Of a DNA stretch of 64,000 nucleotides, positions 1 to 11,900 are shown piece after piece (the first letter of the stretch is position 1; each line of letters opens with the position of its first letter). The stretch is from contig CAJNOI010000033.1 of NCBI GenBank assembly GCA_905250115.1, positions 522,206-586,205 on the forward strand, given 5' to 3'. The notes beneath the pieces were generated by a model, which was not told the DNA's origin, made no database searches, and saw nothing but the letters and a program-made list of their open reading frames with translations. The translations under genes and the position numbers were made by a program. The DNA is from Adineta steineri. Its lineage: Eukaryota > Rotifera > Eurotatoria > Adinetida > Adinetidae.

Positions 1-602
1 TCTTCATCTTCTACACCTAAATTAAACATAAACTAAAATGAATATGATTATTAATAAATATGTCTTTTACCTTGATAAAATTCTAATTCATTGAACAAGA
101 ATGCTTGATAACCACCACCAAACTCTTGTTTTATTGGTTTTTCTAATTGAAGAGCATCGGCACCCTTCAAAATTCTATACAAAACAAACTAAATCATATT
201 TATATTTAAAAACAAATCTTTACCTTTCATAAGTAAAGGTTAAATAAAATCCATAAACACCTATTTCGATAAATAAATATAAATTATTTATCAAAAAAAA
301 ATAATCTATTCAATTTTCACCAGTAGTAAAATGATATTTGATCGAAATGCGAATATCTGATTCAAGTTGAAGGAATTTTTCGAGAAACCAAATAATTACA
401 TTATTATCGATACGTGCTGGGAATGTTAATAATACATCACAATCATAATTTGTATGAGCATTTAACCATAAACGATTTGTAATTGCTGATGAGAAATTAG
501 CGAATCGTTTATGAAATACAGACTTAACTAAAAATTATACATAAAATATGTTGTAAAATCAACTACAAAATTTTTATCTACCATCTGTTAAATGTTCAGA
601 CA
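1..602 (-). CDS. Unidentified protein, 5' part only (gene runs off the left edge)
   Basis: I do not recognise this protein. The start codon is at 602 (MSEHLTDV...), followed by a 54-bp intron and an exon at about 317-535. Two short exons follow at about 229-262 and 64-180, and the next begins at 1-17. All introns are short GT-AG. The joined frame stays open for about 130 residues and reads ...YHFTTGVYGFYLTFTYER..., then a Gly-rich stretch (EFGGG). No signal peptide and no clear membrane segment are visible in this part. It lies head-to-tail with PNP, about 280 bp downstream of it on the same strand. The exon phases agree, so I am confident it is coding; the family is unknown. Confidence 0.6.
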
Positions 603-885
603 TAATCTAATCTTTTTTGTTCTTTTTTACATCTAAATAGAATAATAAAATCTGCTTTTTTTTGTTTCTGTTTGTTCGCTTGTTTAACACAGATCTTTAC
701 GAAGACAATAGAGATACAAAAACAAAATGTTGCACTTCTGATACCGGTTGAAAAGAGAAAGAGAGAGTGAGACAAAAAAACAAAATGAATAAATCATCTG
801 AATACAAAGTTTCATATGAGGACGGCAAAAAAAAGAAGAAAAACAAAGTATGTCTTTTTTTGCACAATAATTTTGTTTTAGATCC

Positions 886-2481
886 TTATGTAGGATTTTG
901 TTTAACAGAACCAATAAAATCATAAATAAGTTGTTGTAATTCATTTGCTTTGAGTTCACTTATACGAATTACATCTTCATGAACAGGTTCATATGTTGTA
1001 TCATAATCCCATAAACATTTATTAGTTATTAATGCAAGGCCAAGTGTACGAAAACCACAGTGAGCAGCTAATGTTACTTCATGAACTGTTGACATACCTA
1101 AAAGAAAAATATTAATTTAAGAAGTAAAAAAGACAAGTTAGAAGTTTTATTTTACCAACAGCATCACCACCAAGTAATCGAAGCATATTAATTTCAGCTA
1201 TAGTTTCATAACATGGACCACCTGAAATTAAAATGAATAGAATAAATAAAATACAAACAAAAATTCTTATTTACCTAATCCACAATAGACTCCTTCACGT
1301 AATTCAACACTATGTTTTGACGCTATTTGTTTCATTTTTGATAAATATTGACGATCATATGCATGACCAACAGGTGGAAAACGTGGTCCTTTAAAATAAA
1401 AGTTATAAAACTTAATATGTTCAATATTGTGATCTTACCAAATCTAAAATAAATATAAAATAAATTAATTCAAAACAATAAAATCTTTTTGTTTCTTATT
1501 ACCGTTCATCATTATGTCCAATAAGTGGATTATTACCAGCGAGATTAGGAAAATTTAAATGATCTTTAATTAACATAATATCGCCAACACTATATCCTTT
1601 ATTAACACCACCAGCAGCACTAAATATAAATATTCATTCAAGATAAAAAATATTAGAAAAAAATTCCAAAACATACCATGTTACAATAAGTGTATGTGCA
1701 CCGAGCATACGCATTACTCGCACTGGAAAAGCACACTAGAAGCGAAAAAAGAAAATAAATTTATAAATTATTTCATATTAATCACTAGCAAAATTTTCTC
1801 AGCAGCAATAAAAAATTCTTTTCACTACAAATTATCAATGAAGAGAATAATTACGATAAATCTATTTTTAGATTTAATTATTACCGTAATATGAATTCAT
1901 CTGTAAAAATAGCTTCTATGATAAAAGATCTCTAATTAACAATAAATGAGTAAATGCACTAAAATAATAACAAAATATATATACCGTTGCTGTAGTATAT
2001 CCTTCGTAAGGATGAAATCGACCTTGCATACAGACAACATAAAGTCCATTTAATACACCAAATACAAGATTACTTCGATGACCAACAACTAGATTATTAT
2101 AGAAAGAGTATTTGAAAATATTATTATACAAATAACAATTATATTCAACCTGTTGATCTTGGAAAATGTGGAATATCAACATAAGGTATAACTATTTTAT
2201 CGGTAATTAATTCAGCTAAACCGCCGAGACCTGAACCACATATAATAGCTATTTCTGGTTTAGTTGGTACTATATTTTGTATAAAACTAACAATGTCTTG
2301 AACACGTTCATACGTATAGAACCTAAATTAATATAAAACACATTTTAATAAATAGAAAATTTTCAATCTTATTTTAATAATACCGATTAGTAATTGCATT
2401 TGGATGTTCACCAACAGATGCTGATGGTCCACTTTCAGCAATAGGTGTTGATTCTATTGGTGATCTTGTATGATGCGACAT
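886..2481 (-). CDS. PNP: Purine nucleoside phosphorylase (trimeric, PNP family)
   Basis: This enzyme cleaves (deoxy)inosine and (deoxy)guanosine with phosphate to base and (deoxy)ribose-1-phosphate, in cytosolic purine salvage. Translation starts at 2481 (MSHHTRSP...) and ends with TAA at 886-888. About seven short exons join in frame. The conserved landmarks are in order: CGSGLGGLA near the N-terminus, VVGHRSN and QGRFHPYEGY (phosphate and active-site region), AAGGVNKGYSVGDIM, then GPCYETIAE carrying the catalytic-region Glu, DAVGMSTVHE and LALITNKC near the purine-binding site. The Phe of the usual GPxFET motif is Tyr here, a conservative change. The reconstructed length (about 300 residues) suits the trimeric class. 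An intron of roughly 240 bp (1735-1998) is longer than the others. It sits on the same strand as Ku70, about 420 bp downstream of it. Confidence 0.92.
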
Positions 2482-2903
2482 TAATAAATCTGAATTAGAA
2501 AAATAGAGCAAGCAAAAAGCAAGAAGTAAGCTTTTGAGCAAAAAGATCAAAAGTATGCGCTCGCACACCACCACACACACACAAGCGTTGCCCCACGAGA
2601 ATCATATAATGAAAAAGAAGCAATAGATAATAATGATCAAGACAGAACGAAATGCTACATGTTGGTATTATAACTATGATGCTTTTTCTTTATCTCTCCT
2701 AACTGGCATTCTCTAATTTCGAAATTTATGCAAGTGCAAAGACCAAATATTCTTCATATTATATACGTGCAGTCTTTTTATCTGGCTAGGATGCTAAAAA
2801 AAATATGCGTAACGACAAAGAATAAAACAGAAAAAAAAATAAAAATTATTTATTAATTATATTTATTTAAAAAAAAATATATCTATAAGCAAAACAATAA
2901 ATT
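2482..2903. other. Spacer between Ku70 3' end and PNP start
   Basis: AT-rich spacer between two minus-strand genes. It holds a short CA-type simple repeat near 2566-2582 and A/T runs. It probably contains the PNP promoter and the Ku70 3' UTR. No gene was seen. Confidence 0.5.
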
Positions 2904-5361
2904 CTATGTAGTAATACTAAGATGCTTTTCTATAGCATCAATTAAATCTTGTTTTTTTGTTCCAGTTGCTTTTAAATTCTTTTCTTTACAATAATCTTTT
3001 AATATCGGTACGGTTAATTTATTTAACTAAAATAGAAATAAAAGTAAGAAGAAAAAAAACTTTCTCATTTTTTCTTTCTTTTCATACTGAATTATTGCGT
3101 GCAGCAGCTTCAACATTAACATCATCATCCGGTTTTCTCTTTTTTTCACTGGTTGATGTGGCAGCTGTTTCAGCCTAAAGATCAATATATTTAGTTACTA
3201 TTTATAAGAATCATTAATATAATTATTATTGCATAACTTTTCGTGCTTAGAAAAAAATGTATTTCATCAAAACTAATCATACTCTCAAAGATAAGAAAGC
3301 ATCACGCATTTCTGACGTGATACATTCTAAACGAAAGATTAAATACTATTCGTAGAGTCAACATACATGTACAGATTATAATTTACGTTTTTTGTACTAT
3401 TACGAATTTCGTTATTATTATGCAAGAAAAAAACTAACCTTTCGTTTAGTTGGTGTTCGTTTTGTCACACCCATAACATAATCCGGTGGGAAAAACATTT
3501 GTTTAATTTCTGTAGTATATTTATCAACTTTTTTATTTTGATTTTCTACATTTGGAATAGTTAAATCGTCGAATTCTTCTGGTTTATCTTTATTTAATGC
3601 TGTTGCTTCAATATTTCTCCATAATGTTTGTAGAGCAGGATTTTCAAATCTATCAGGACGATATTTAAATTTTAAACCACGAATTACATTTTTAAAAACA
3701 TCAACTTTATCATCGGTTATACGTGGTATATCATTCTTTGGTAAAGTTCGTATATCATCAGCATATGGTAAATAATGTACATGAAAACCATTTGATGCTA
3801 TACGATCACTGGGATCTTTTTTATTTATTTCTTCAGCTTGTGGAATAAGTGCAACTAGAATAAATTAAATTATTAAAATAAAATACGAAATAATTCAATA
3901 TCTTATTTTACCAAGACGTGGTGGTGTATTTCGTCTTGCAGTAAATTGACATAGAATAAACATTTGTTTTTCTAAACATTTTTTTAATAGTGCATTAAAT
4001 AAACATGAACTTCCTTCCACATATTTTTCATCGGGATAAATAAAATGACCGGGTTTAACATAATGATGTGGTAATAAACATGAAATATTTTTAAAGCCAA
4101 GTATTTGAAAACCGGGATCACTAAATTTTTTTATTGCTTTTATTTCATCAGCATCAAATAAAACACGACGATTAGATACATCAATACCATATTGTATATC
4201 AGATGGCATAAGAATTTCAGCTAGAAAAAAAACAAATATAAAAAGATTAATAAAATCTATCATTGAAAAAAACCTGTTTCAGGTAGATAATGTTTTGTAA
4301 CAATTTTTGTTTCCATATTTGTTTTCATATCTAATTTAATTTTTGTTGGTTTTGGACATGGACGGACCTGCAAAAAAAAAATGAGAATTTTATGTTTCAT
4401 TATAAACAATTGACTATTTACCATATTAAAAACTGAAACGGAAAATTGTAATGGTGTTCCATCAGAAGTTTCTCCCAATGAAAATGGTACAGTACAATAA
4501 GCACGTTTTTTATGTTCTTTTGAATAAACAAGTTTTAATAGCTCATTTAATCTACCAGTTGGTGCTTGATTATTTCGTAGTTCGAGTTCATCATCACTTA
4601 ACATAAGAACATCTTGAAAAAATTTTTTATAATCAAATTTTGTTATTGATTCAGTTAAAATTGGAAATACTTCAACTTCAATTCCAACATCATTTAAATC
4701 TTTAGCACGTTGTTTAGCTTGTCGTTCTAAGGTTAAATTTGATGCATGTGGTTGATCATTACATGTAAATATAAATACTCGTTTTATTGTTAAGCGTTGA
4801 GGAGAATTAGCAAATAAATTTGAACATGTCCATAATGCTTCATTTAATGAATAATTTTTCGATTGTGTTGAACCAAAGAGATCATTATATGTTTTTTTAT
4901 AAGTATTTTTATTTGATAAAGCTTCTAATTGGATAATACGTTCAGCTGATGGTTGTGCTAATTCATGAAGAATGTAAATATGATTAAAATCAAATGTATT
5001 TTTATTTTTTTCTGTTCCATAAAGAATAATACCACTGAGATCTTTATCATTTGAAATAATTTTGGATTGATAAAAACTTTGACAAGCACGCATAACTAAT
5101 TGAAAACCAGTTTCTAATTCATTGTTATCATCAATTGATGAATCGGATTCCATTGTATTAGATAAAGATTCAAACATTTCTGGTGTACATTCAATTAACA
5201 TTAATGTACCATCACGAGTTGTTACAATCTAAAATCTAATTCGATTAATTTCTCTTGAAAAAAAAAGAATTATTTATTACTTGTCTGCCCTGTTGATTGT
5301 CATCTTGTGCTTCATCATCAGCACCACCAATACCACCCCAGTTCTGATCAAGTAGAGACAT
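2904..5361 (-). CDS. XRCC6: Ku70, DNA end-binding subunit of the Ku heterodimer
   Basis: Ku70 pairs with Ku80 to ring broken DNA ends in non-homologous end joining in the nucleus. The start is at 5361 (MSLLDQNWGG) and the stop at 2904-2906. Exons are about 5281-5361, 4422-5222, 4273-4369, 3911-4218, 3439-3855, 3091-3175 and 2904-3028. In order they encode an acidic N-terminus, the vWA-like domain (KIISNDKDLSGIILYGTEK, LSEALWTCSNLF-like region), the Ku beta-barrel core (FSDPGFQILGFK, FTARRNTPPRL, then LPYADDIR), a basic linker (TKRTPTKRK, EKKRKP; possible NLS) and a C-terminal SAP domain (LTVPILKDYC...KKQDLIDAIEKHL). All expected parts are present. The intron at 3176-3438 is unusually long for this locus (about 260 bp). 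Desiccation-tolerant bdelloids depend on break repair, so an intact copy fits the proposed host. Confidence 0.95.
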
Positions 5362-5801
5362 CTAAACAATAATATTATGTTCAATAGAAATAGAAATTAT
5401 CATTCAAATTTAAATAATTCTAAAAACGAAGTATGACATCCGACATGAGCAATAACATACGACTATTTTTCTATTGGCTAATGCAATCAACAAATGACAT
5501 ATATGGTGGTTTCCGAGTAAGAATGACATCTAGTGATAGTATGTTGGAAATAAGAAGAAAATATATTACTTTTGTACTTTACAAGAAAGTATAATACAAA
5601 AAAAACGATATCCTAACGCAAAGAACAAGTTCGAAATTTGTATGAACATGCAACTTTAATATATATACTGAAAAAGTTTGACTCTTTTTTATTTAATTTG
5701 ATATAAATCGAAAGCGAGTTTATATAGTATTCTTTTAAAAGCATTTTGTTTAAAAATAATAATAATGTCAATGAGATAAACGTAATTGATTATTGTATAT
5801 T
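5362..5801. other. Spacer upstream of Ku70
   Basis: AT-rich sequence upstream of the Ku70 start and downstream of the small secreted peptide gene. No ORF, RNA gene or repeat could be supported. Confidence 0.4.
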
Positions 5802-6065
5802 TCATTTTCCACGAGTTGATCGACAACACAATATTCCTGGCTTTTTACGTAGCAGGAGACAACTTGTAGATGTACGACAATAGAGACCAGGTTTGCAATC
5901 GTCTACCAATGGTATACAAGGTTCATACAAATCTTGACCGAAGAAACGTGCAAAGCTATGAAACATTATTAGAAAAAATAAATCAGATAAAATCAGTATA
6001 AAATATCTCACTTACTTTAATTCAGTAAAACTGATCAACAGAAAAATTACAATCCAGAATCGCAT
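5802..6065 (-). CDS. Small secreted cysteine-rich peptide, family unknown
   Basis: Two exons (6016-6065 and 5802-5955) with a GTAAGT donor and an ATAG acceptor join in frame to 67 residues. The N-terminus MRFWIVIFLLISFTEL is a typical signal peptide. The mature part has six cysteines spaced C-x6-C-x5-C-x5-C-x10-CC, including CKPGLYC and a terminal CC pair. This is consistent with a compact three-disulphide fold as seen in many secreted inhibitors, defence peptides and Dickkopf/knottin-like modules. I cannot assign a family or target. The gene is intron-split and complete, so it is more than a chance ORF. It lies downstream of the cupin gene on the same strand. Confidence 0.6.
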
Positions 6066-6486
6066 TGTACCTAATATATTACGTTTATGTTTAATCGATA
6101 TTGAAAAAGAAATATTCTATAACGTTTTTTCCTCTTTTTATTAATGCCACTAGACATGTACGCAAGTGAATAAAAAATCAAAATCTTTTGAATACATTTC
6201 TTTACATAACATTAATCAATAAAATAATGATCTAAGACAAGTGTATACACAATTGAAATCTTATATCAATATTTACTCTACATTGAAGTAATGAAAAAAA
6301 GCAAAAATTCGTGTTTTTATATTACTTGATCATCGTCTAATATCTTTTAAATAGTAGCTAGATTATTCATCAAAATTGAAATTATTACCATATATCTATA
6401 CTGGAAAAATTTGAATTCTTTTTATTGTATTTGATATAAATGAAAGATAGTAATATTTATGAAAGCAGAAAATATATATATTGTTT
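6066..6486. other. Spacer between cysteine-rich peptide and cupin
   Basis: AT-rich sequence with no supported gene. It probably holds the promoter of the small peptide and the 3' UTR of the cupin gene. Confidence 0.4.
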
Positions 6487-6936
6487 TTATTTATCATTAA
6501 TACCGGGTGTGTTGATGGGTCCACCTTGGTAACCTGGTAGAAATGATGGTTCTGCTCCACGATGACCCATGTAAACAGCACGACCATCTGATTCAGCTAG
6601 AAATGTGACTAAATATGGTGGCGTAAATATAAAGACATCACCAACATGAGCTTCATATCGTTTTTGTTCTTCATCTTTGACAACAATAGTGCCACTAACC
6701 ACTGTTTTTACTTCCAAATATTCATAAAAGAAGGGAAAATCGTTGGGTGATGGACGCATTTCAAAATGACCCATAGTTAATTGCTCTTTCTGATTGCTAA
6801 TTGGAACATCAATAATATTCGATTTCAGACCAGCACACATATAGGTTTCACCAAGTGGAACCATTTCAAGTGATCCAGCCTTGATTAATTGAATACCTGG
6901 TTTTTGTGAAAGTGGTTCTGGAATTATTTGAGCCAT
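6487..6936 (-). CDS. Single-domain cupin (EutQ/RmlC-like), intronless
   Basis: This is a complete 149-residue, intronless ORF starting MAQIIPEPLSQKPG. It has the small beta-barrel cupin layout: a first motif region (MGHFEMRPSPNDFPFFYEYLEVKTVVSG compressed around FEMRP...YLEVKTVVSGT), a Gly-rich turn and a second motif around EAHVGDVFIFTPPYLVTFLAESDGR-like sequence. It resembles ethanolamine-utilisation EutQ-type and other bacterial or fungal small cupins. The usual metal-binding histidines of motif 1 are not obvious, so metal use and catalysis are uncertain. Neighbours carry many introns, so the lack of introns with a microbial-type domain suggests horizontal acquisition. The substrate cannot be inferred. 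Confidence 0.72.
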   Translation of the reverse strand: MAQIIPEPLSQKPGIQLIKAGSLEMVPLGETYMCAGLKSNIIDVPISNQKEQLTMGHFEMRPSPNDFPFFYEYLEVKTVVSGTIVVKDEEQKRYEAHVGDVFIFTPPYLVTFLAESDGRAVYMGHRGAEPSFLPGYQGGPINTPGINDK

Positions 6937-7240
6937 GGGTAAAAGACGAACTATGACGCGGTTTTCACAAGGAATCTTTTATTTGTCAACGCAAGTAAAA
7001 ACAGAGACCATATATACGAAAGAATAGTTTGCGATAAGACTCGTTACTGTTTGCATAATGATAAACTCAAAAGGACAACTATATTTTCTTTCTATGTTCT
7101 ATGAGATACAAAATATTCTTATAAATAGGTCAGGTTGGTATTCAAACCCCTCATTTTATTCACTTTTTAAACGAATTAGCTGACGATAAAAAAAAAGTAT
7201 TGTAAAGATAACATAATCAAGAATTCAAAAACTAGAAAAA
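6937..7240. other. Spacer between RNF213-like 3' end and cupin
   Basis: About 300 bp of AT-rich sequence between two minus-strand genes. It probably contains the cupin promoter and the 3' UTR of the giant gene. Nothing else is visible. Confidence 0.4.
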
Positions 7241-8990
7241 CTATTTCTTTTTAAGTTCAAGTTTCATCGTTTCAGTATCTTCAGGAAAAATTTCACGAAC
7301 ATCTTCAATTTTATAATCCATTTCGACTTGTATTTCTTCATCAACAAGAGCAAATAATTCAAATTGACACGAATTGCTTTTTGAAAAGTTCATTTTTAAC
7401 AAAGCTTCTTCGACCAACTCCGACGCTAAAGTTTCTTCAGTACATGGAATCAAAACTTCCAGTTGTTCGAACTTAATTGAAGCTTTTAAGGGAGCAATGC
7501 AAATTAATTCTAATTTAACTTCATTTGGAACAGTTTCAAGATCATCCAAACACATTTCATCGTCTGATAATTCTGTTCCATCGTACATCAATTGATAAAA
7601 TTTTGGATTTAAATGCATGAGTTGACATGCGATTGAGCGCAACCGATGAAATTGTGTTTGAGATAAACTATAATAATTGACAGTTTGTTTATCAATGCCG
7701 TTTTCGACGATGATATGTATTGGTAGCTTTTCACTGCTCACTTCGAATTCAGTCGGTGATGTTGATACGAAGATTGATAATGAAGTTTCCATCGATGGAA
7801 GAAAATCCTTTTCAAACAGAAGATATTTATTTTGATTATCTATATGATTTGCTTTGTAAACATCAGCAATGGTAGCAAATGAAGCAAAATTTTGTTTGCT
7901 GTTTGCTTCATCATCAATTAAAATCAGTTGATTTTCAGTTGATCTTCGAATATGAATCGAACAAAATTGATCTTCTTTCACCAGCAGAAATCTTGTTTCA
8001 TTGACATCAAATAATAGTTGATGAACATCAATAATTTTCTTTGTATTATACGACGCAAGATATTTGTAACCACGATCAGATCCTTTAGAAATTCGTAATA
8101 ATTCTTCGATCATTACTTTTCTGTTAAATAGAAGAACTTCTTCAGGTTTTTCATTATTATCTGAAGTTAAAATTTGAATGAGATAAGCAATACGAAATTC
8201 TACGACTTGTTGATCATCAACAGAAAATTCTCCGATCGATTTGTGTGTATCTTCATTTGAAAGTCTTTGATCAGAATTCTCTCCTAAAGCTACAACACAA
8301 TCACGAAGAGAATTGACATTTAAATTCAATTTTGATAAAATTTTTTCGTTGTACAACAGTTGATTGATTTTCATTACTTTTAATACACAGATTTTTTCGG
8401 ATGCATCTTCATAAGAAATTTGTACATTCATTGTTGAATCTCGACTAATTACATCGATTGTAATCGGTTCGATTGTCGAGGAAATGTTATCTGTTTTATC
8501 AACAATGCTGTTCTTTTCCTTGAGAAAATAACTGAAATATTCTGTATCAAGATTTTTTGCGACAGGTTGTGCTCGAAACCAATTATCTAAATTTTGCCAT
8601 ATTGTACTTGGATGAAGTAAAATTCTTTTCTCTTCGTCTAAAATTAGAAAGATTTTACTAGAAAATCTGTTACAGAAAACCTTCATTTACCTTGAGCAGT
8701 TCGATAGAGAATTTCATGGAACGAAATCGATTCATTTTCTTCTGTGATGATTAAACGAACTTTTCTCTTCTCTTGATCATTAACAGAAAAAAGATCTCCA
8801 ATGATTCCGTCATAAATCAATCGTCTAGACTCATCGAGGACACAGATAAAATTTTCTGTATCAAGATGTACGCCGAGTTTAGGATCGTTCAATATTCGAT
8901 TGAAAATATTGATCACTGAACATTCCAATCTCGTGAAATAATTAACCGATTTTTCTTTATATTCAACTTTAACTTCTATCAAAGATGTTC
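7241..8990 (-). other. C-terminal tandem beta-grasp/ubiquitin-like region of the RNF213-like protein
   Basis: The last ~565 residues do not look like the RNF213 C-terminus. They read as repeated ~80-100-residue blocks, each with a beta-hairpin, helix and beta strands. One starts near IEVKVEYKEKSVNYF and ends at KRKVRLIITEE. Another runs from LPIHIIVENGIDKQTVNYYS through the ubiquitin-like turn FYQLMYDGTELSDDEMCLDDL to VKLELICI. The last starts ASIKFEQLEVLIPCTEE and ends MKLELKKK at the stop codon. No di-glycine processing site is seen. The assignment to the beta-grasp fold is by pattern only. Confidence 0.45.
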
Positions 8991-11900
8991 TTTGAAGAAT
9001 TGAATATTCCAATGGAAAATCATGTGGAAGTGATGGATTATCACCGTTCAGATCAAGACCAATGTGATATTTATCGACAGGTATCAATATCTGAGATGAA
9101 TAACCTTTATCTTTGAATATTTTTTGCAATTGTTCAAAAAGTTTTTCTTTTCTCAATAGATGAGAAGTCTTTTTTTCATCTGGATGAATAATACTAACAG
9201 ACTTCGCTTTTTTTTCTTCTTCACTATTTGAAGTTTTCAATTGATTTAATAGATCAAACCATGGTGATAATGAAAATGGAAGAGATTTAAGTTGCATTGT
9301 ATACAGAGTTGGACAATTAATTGTTTCGACATCTTTAATGATTTCATCTTGTTTTATTTCTTCATTATCAATTGTTGTTTTCATTGTTTTCTGATCGTCT
9401 TGATCAAGTAAATGATTAACATAATTCCAGTGATAATTATCACCCATTGTTGTTGTTGGAAGATTGAATCCACTTTCTCCAATTAGATTAATAGCGAATC
9501 CATCTTGTGAATTATCTTCTTTATTATTCAAATAATTAAGAAATGTATTCTTTGATTCAATTGGATTTTGATTTTCATCAATTTCTTCAGTCCATAGAAT
9601 ATTTTGTTTTTCTTGAATATTAACTAATTTTTCTTCAAGAATCGATCGACATCGAATTAAATGAATACTTAATGAAACATAATTTTCACAACGAATTTCA
9701 GAAGGAATCCATGATAATATAGGACTCTCTATTGCTACATATTCACATGTTTTTGGTAATGATTGTGTCGATTGTTCAAATAGAGAAACTTCAATCGAAC
9801 GTAAATCATTCAAAAATTCACTTATCATATGAATTGTTGATTTTAATCTCTCAACATGATCATTATATTCAATATCAATTAAATTTATTTTGATTTTCTG
9901 TTTTAATTCTTCATTTAATTCATCATTGATTGGAGTTCGTAATAGATGAGGAACATCACTAAATAAATATTGAATATCATTAATAGCATTAGAATACAAT
10001 TCTTGAATATGATTCAAATAACATAATTGAAAATTTCGTATTTCATACAGTTCACATTGTTCACGAATAGTTTGATCATTAGTGTAAATATTTAAGAATT
10101 CATTTAGATTTAAATGTGAAAGATTTTGATCATTAGATTTAGTTAATAATATTATTTGTCGAAGAAGTTTATAACCATTAGTAAGTTTATCGACTAACAT
10201 ATTTTTTAGATGATTCCATTCAATTTCTAATTTATTTCGATCGATTTCTTTCGAATAATTTTCATCAAGTTCAATCATATCAGATTCATTGTTCGTTTGA
10301 TTTGCTCGTCTATAACATTGATATTTCTGAACAATATGACGAAAATTGATTCGACATAACAATAAATGTGTTCGAATGATGAAAAATTGAATATAATGAA
10401 AATTAAATTCCAACGAATTTTCTTTGATTTCAAAGAAATTTTCTTTATCAATAATTAAACTAGCACGAGATAATTTCGATAACCATTTAACATCATTTGA
10501 TGTAAGTGTGATTACACCTGTATTATCACGAGCGATTTGTAAAATTGAAACATCTTTCGAAACTATATCATAAACTAAATTCTTAGGAACAGTCATGCAA
10601 TCGTTAGGATCATTTTTTATTTCCTTTTCTAGTAAATCCAATAGACCATTATGATAATCAACAAGAACACTGAAATTAAACGAAAAGAAAGCAATCAAAA
10701 AAATTATTTTCAACTGCTGCTATTATTTACCTTAGAATTCTCATGACTATGTCACCTTCATCATGATTTTCATTCGTTACTAAATAATGAATTGGTGTTT
10801 CAATTGAAACTTTATCAAAATGTTGAGTTTCATCACAAGCTCCTGGTTGAATCAATCCATCAGTAAATGTATGATATAAATTGATAGCTTTTAATCCATT
10901 TTCAATGATCGAATGATGTTGTGCACGAAGACGTTGATCGATAATATTTGAATTTTGTTCAGCACGTTTTAATAGATCTTCTAATGTTATTTGAATGAAT
11001 TCATCTCGTTCAATCAAAAAACTATAAGTTTGATGTAGAAGAAGATAAAATTGACTTAAATCATAAATCGATCGAGTCATTTCAAGAAAACCAGTAGTAC
11101 TTAGAACACGTTGTAAAATATTTAATGATGATGCAAAATTCTTTGGATTATGAAGTTCAGTTTTGAAATGTTCATAATTAACAACAATAGGCATTTGATC
11201 GATATAGATTTGTAAATTTGCTTGAATCTCTGATTGTAAATCTAATTGATTGATTTGAGCTTTGTAATTGGGTAGTTTTTGAAGAATAGAATAGAAGACG
11301 TGTTGTTGATATTGACTTTCAGCATTGAATTGATCATCATATGTTGCATAAACAGGTTTAATCCATTGTTGTTGTTGAAGAGTTAAATATGCCATTTGTT
11401 CTGAACAACGATTAATAAGTATACATGTATCATCTTGATTGAAACGAACACAAAGAAAATGATAGGTAGATAAGAGACGAGCACAAACGAAATGACACAC
11501 TTTTGTTCGTTCTTGATTGCCCATCATTCGACCACCATTCTCTGCATTACCAACAGCATGTTTTGCTAAAACAGGACCATGCAAATTGTTTACTGAATTT
11601 TCGTATAACAGTAAATGCCAGGCCTTAATAAAGAGGATGATAAACTAAAATCGATATATGAATCAATCAATTTACCATAGCGCCGTAGGTTGAAAAATAT
11701 GCTACATAGGTTCCTGGTACATTTAGCAAACTCGGCTTCCCTGAAAATTGTAGCAATTCACCTTTTTCATCGATGACACAGCCACAATCATAATGAACTC
11801 CATGTTCTTCAATCGGTTGTTGAGCCGTAGTACCAAAGCCTAGAAAAATTTCAAAATAATCGTATTTCATAGCAAATGATCGAAACTCGTCGTGACTACT

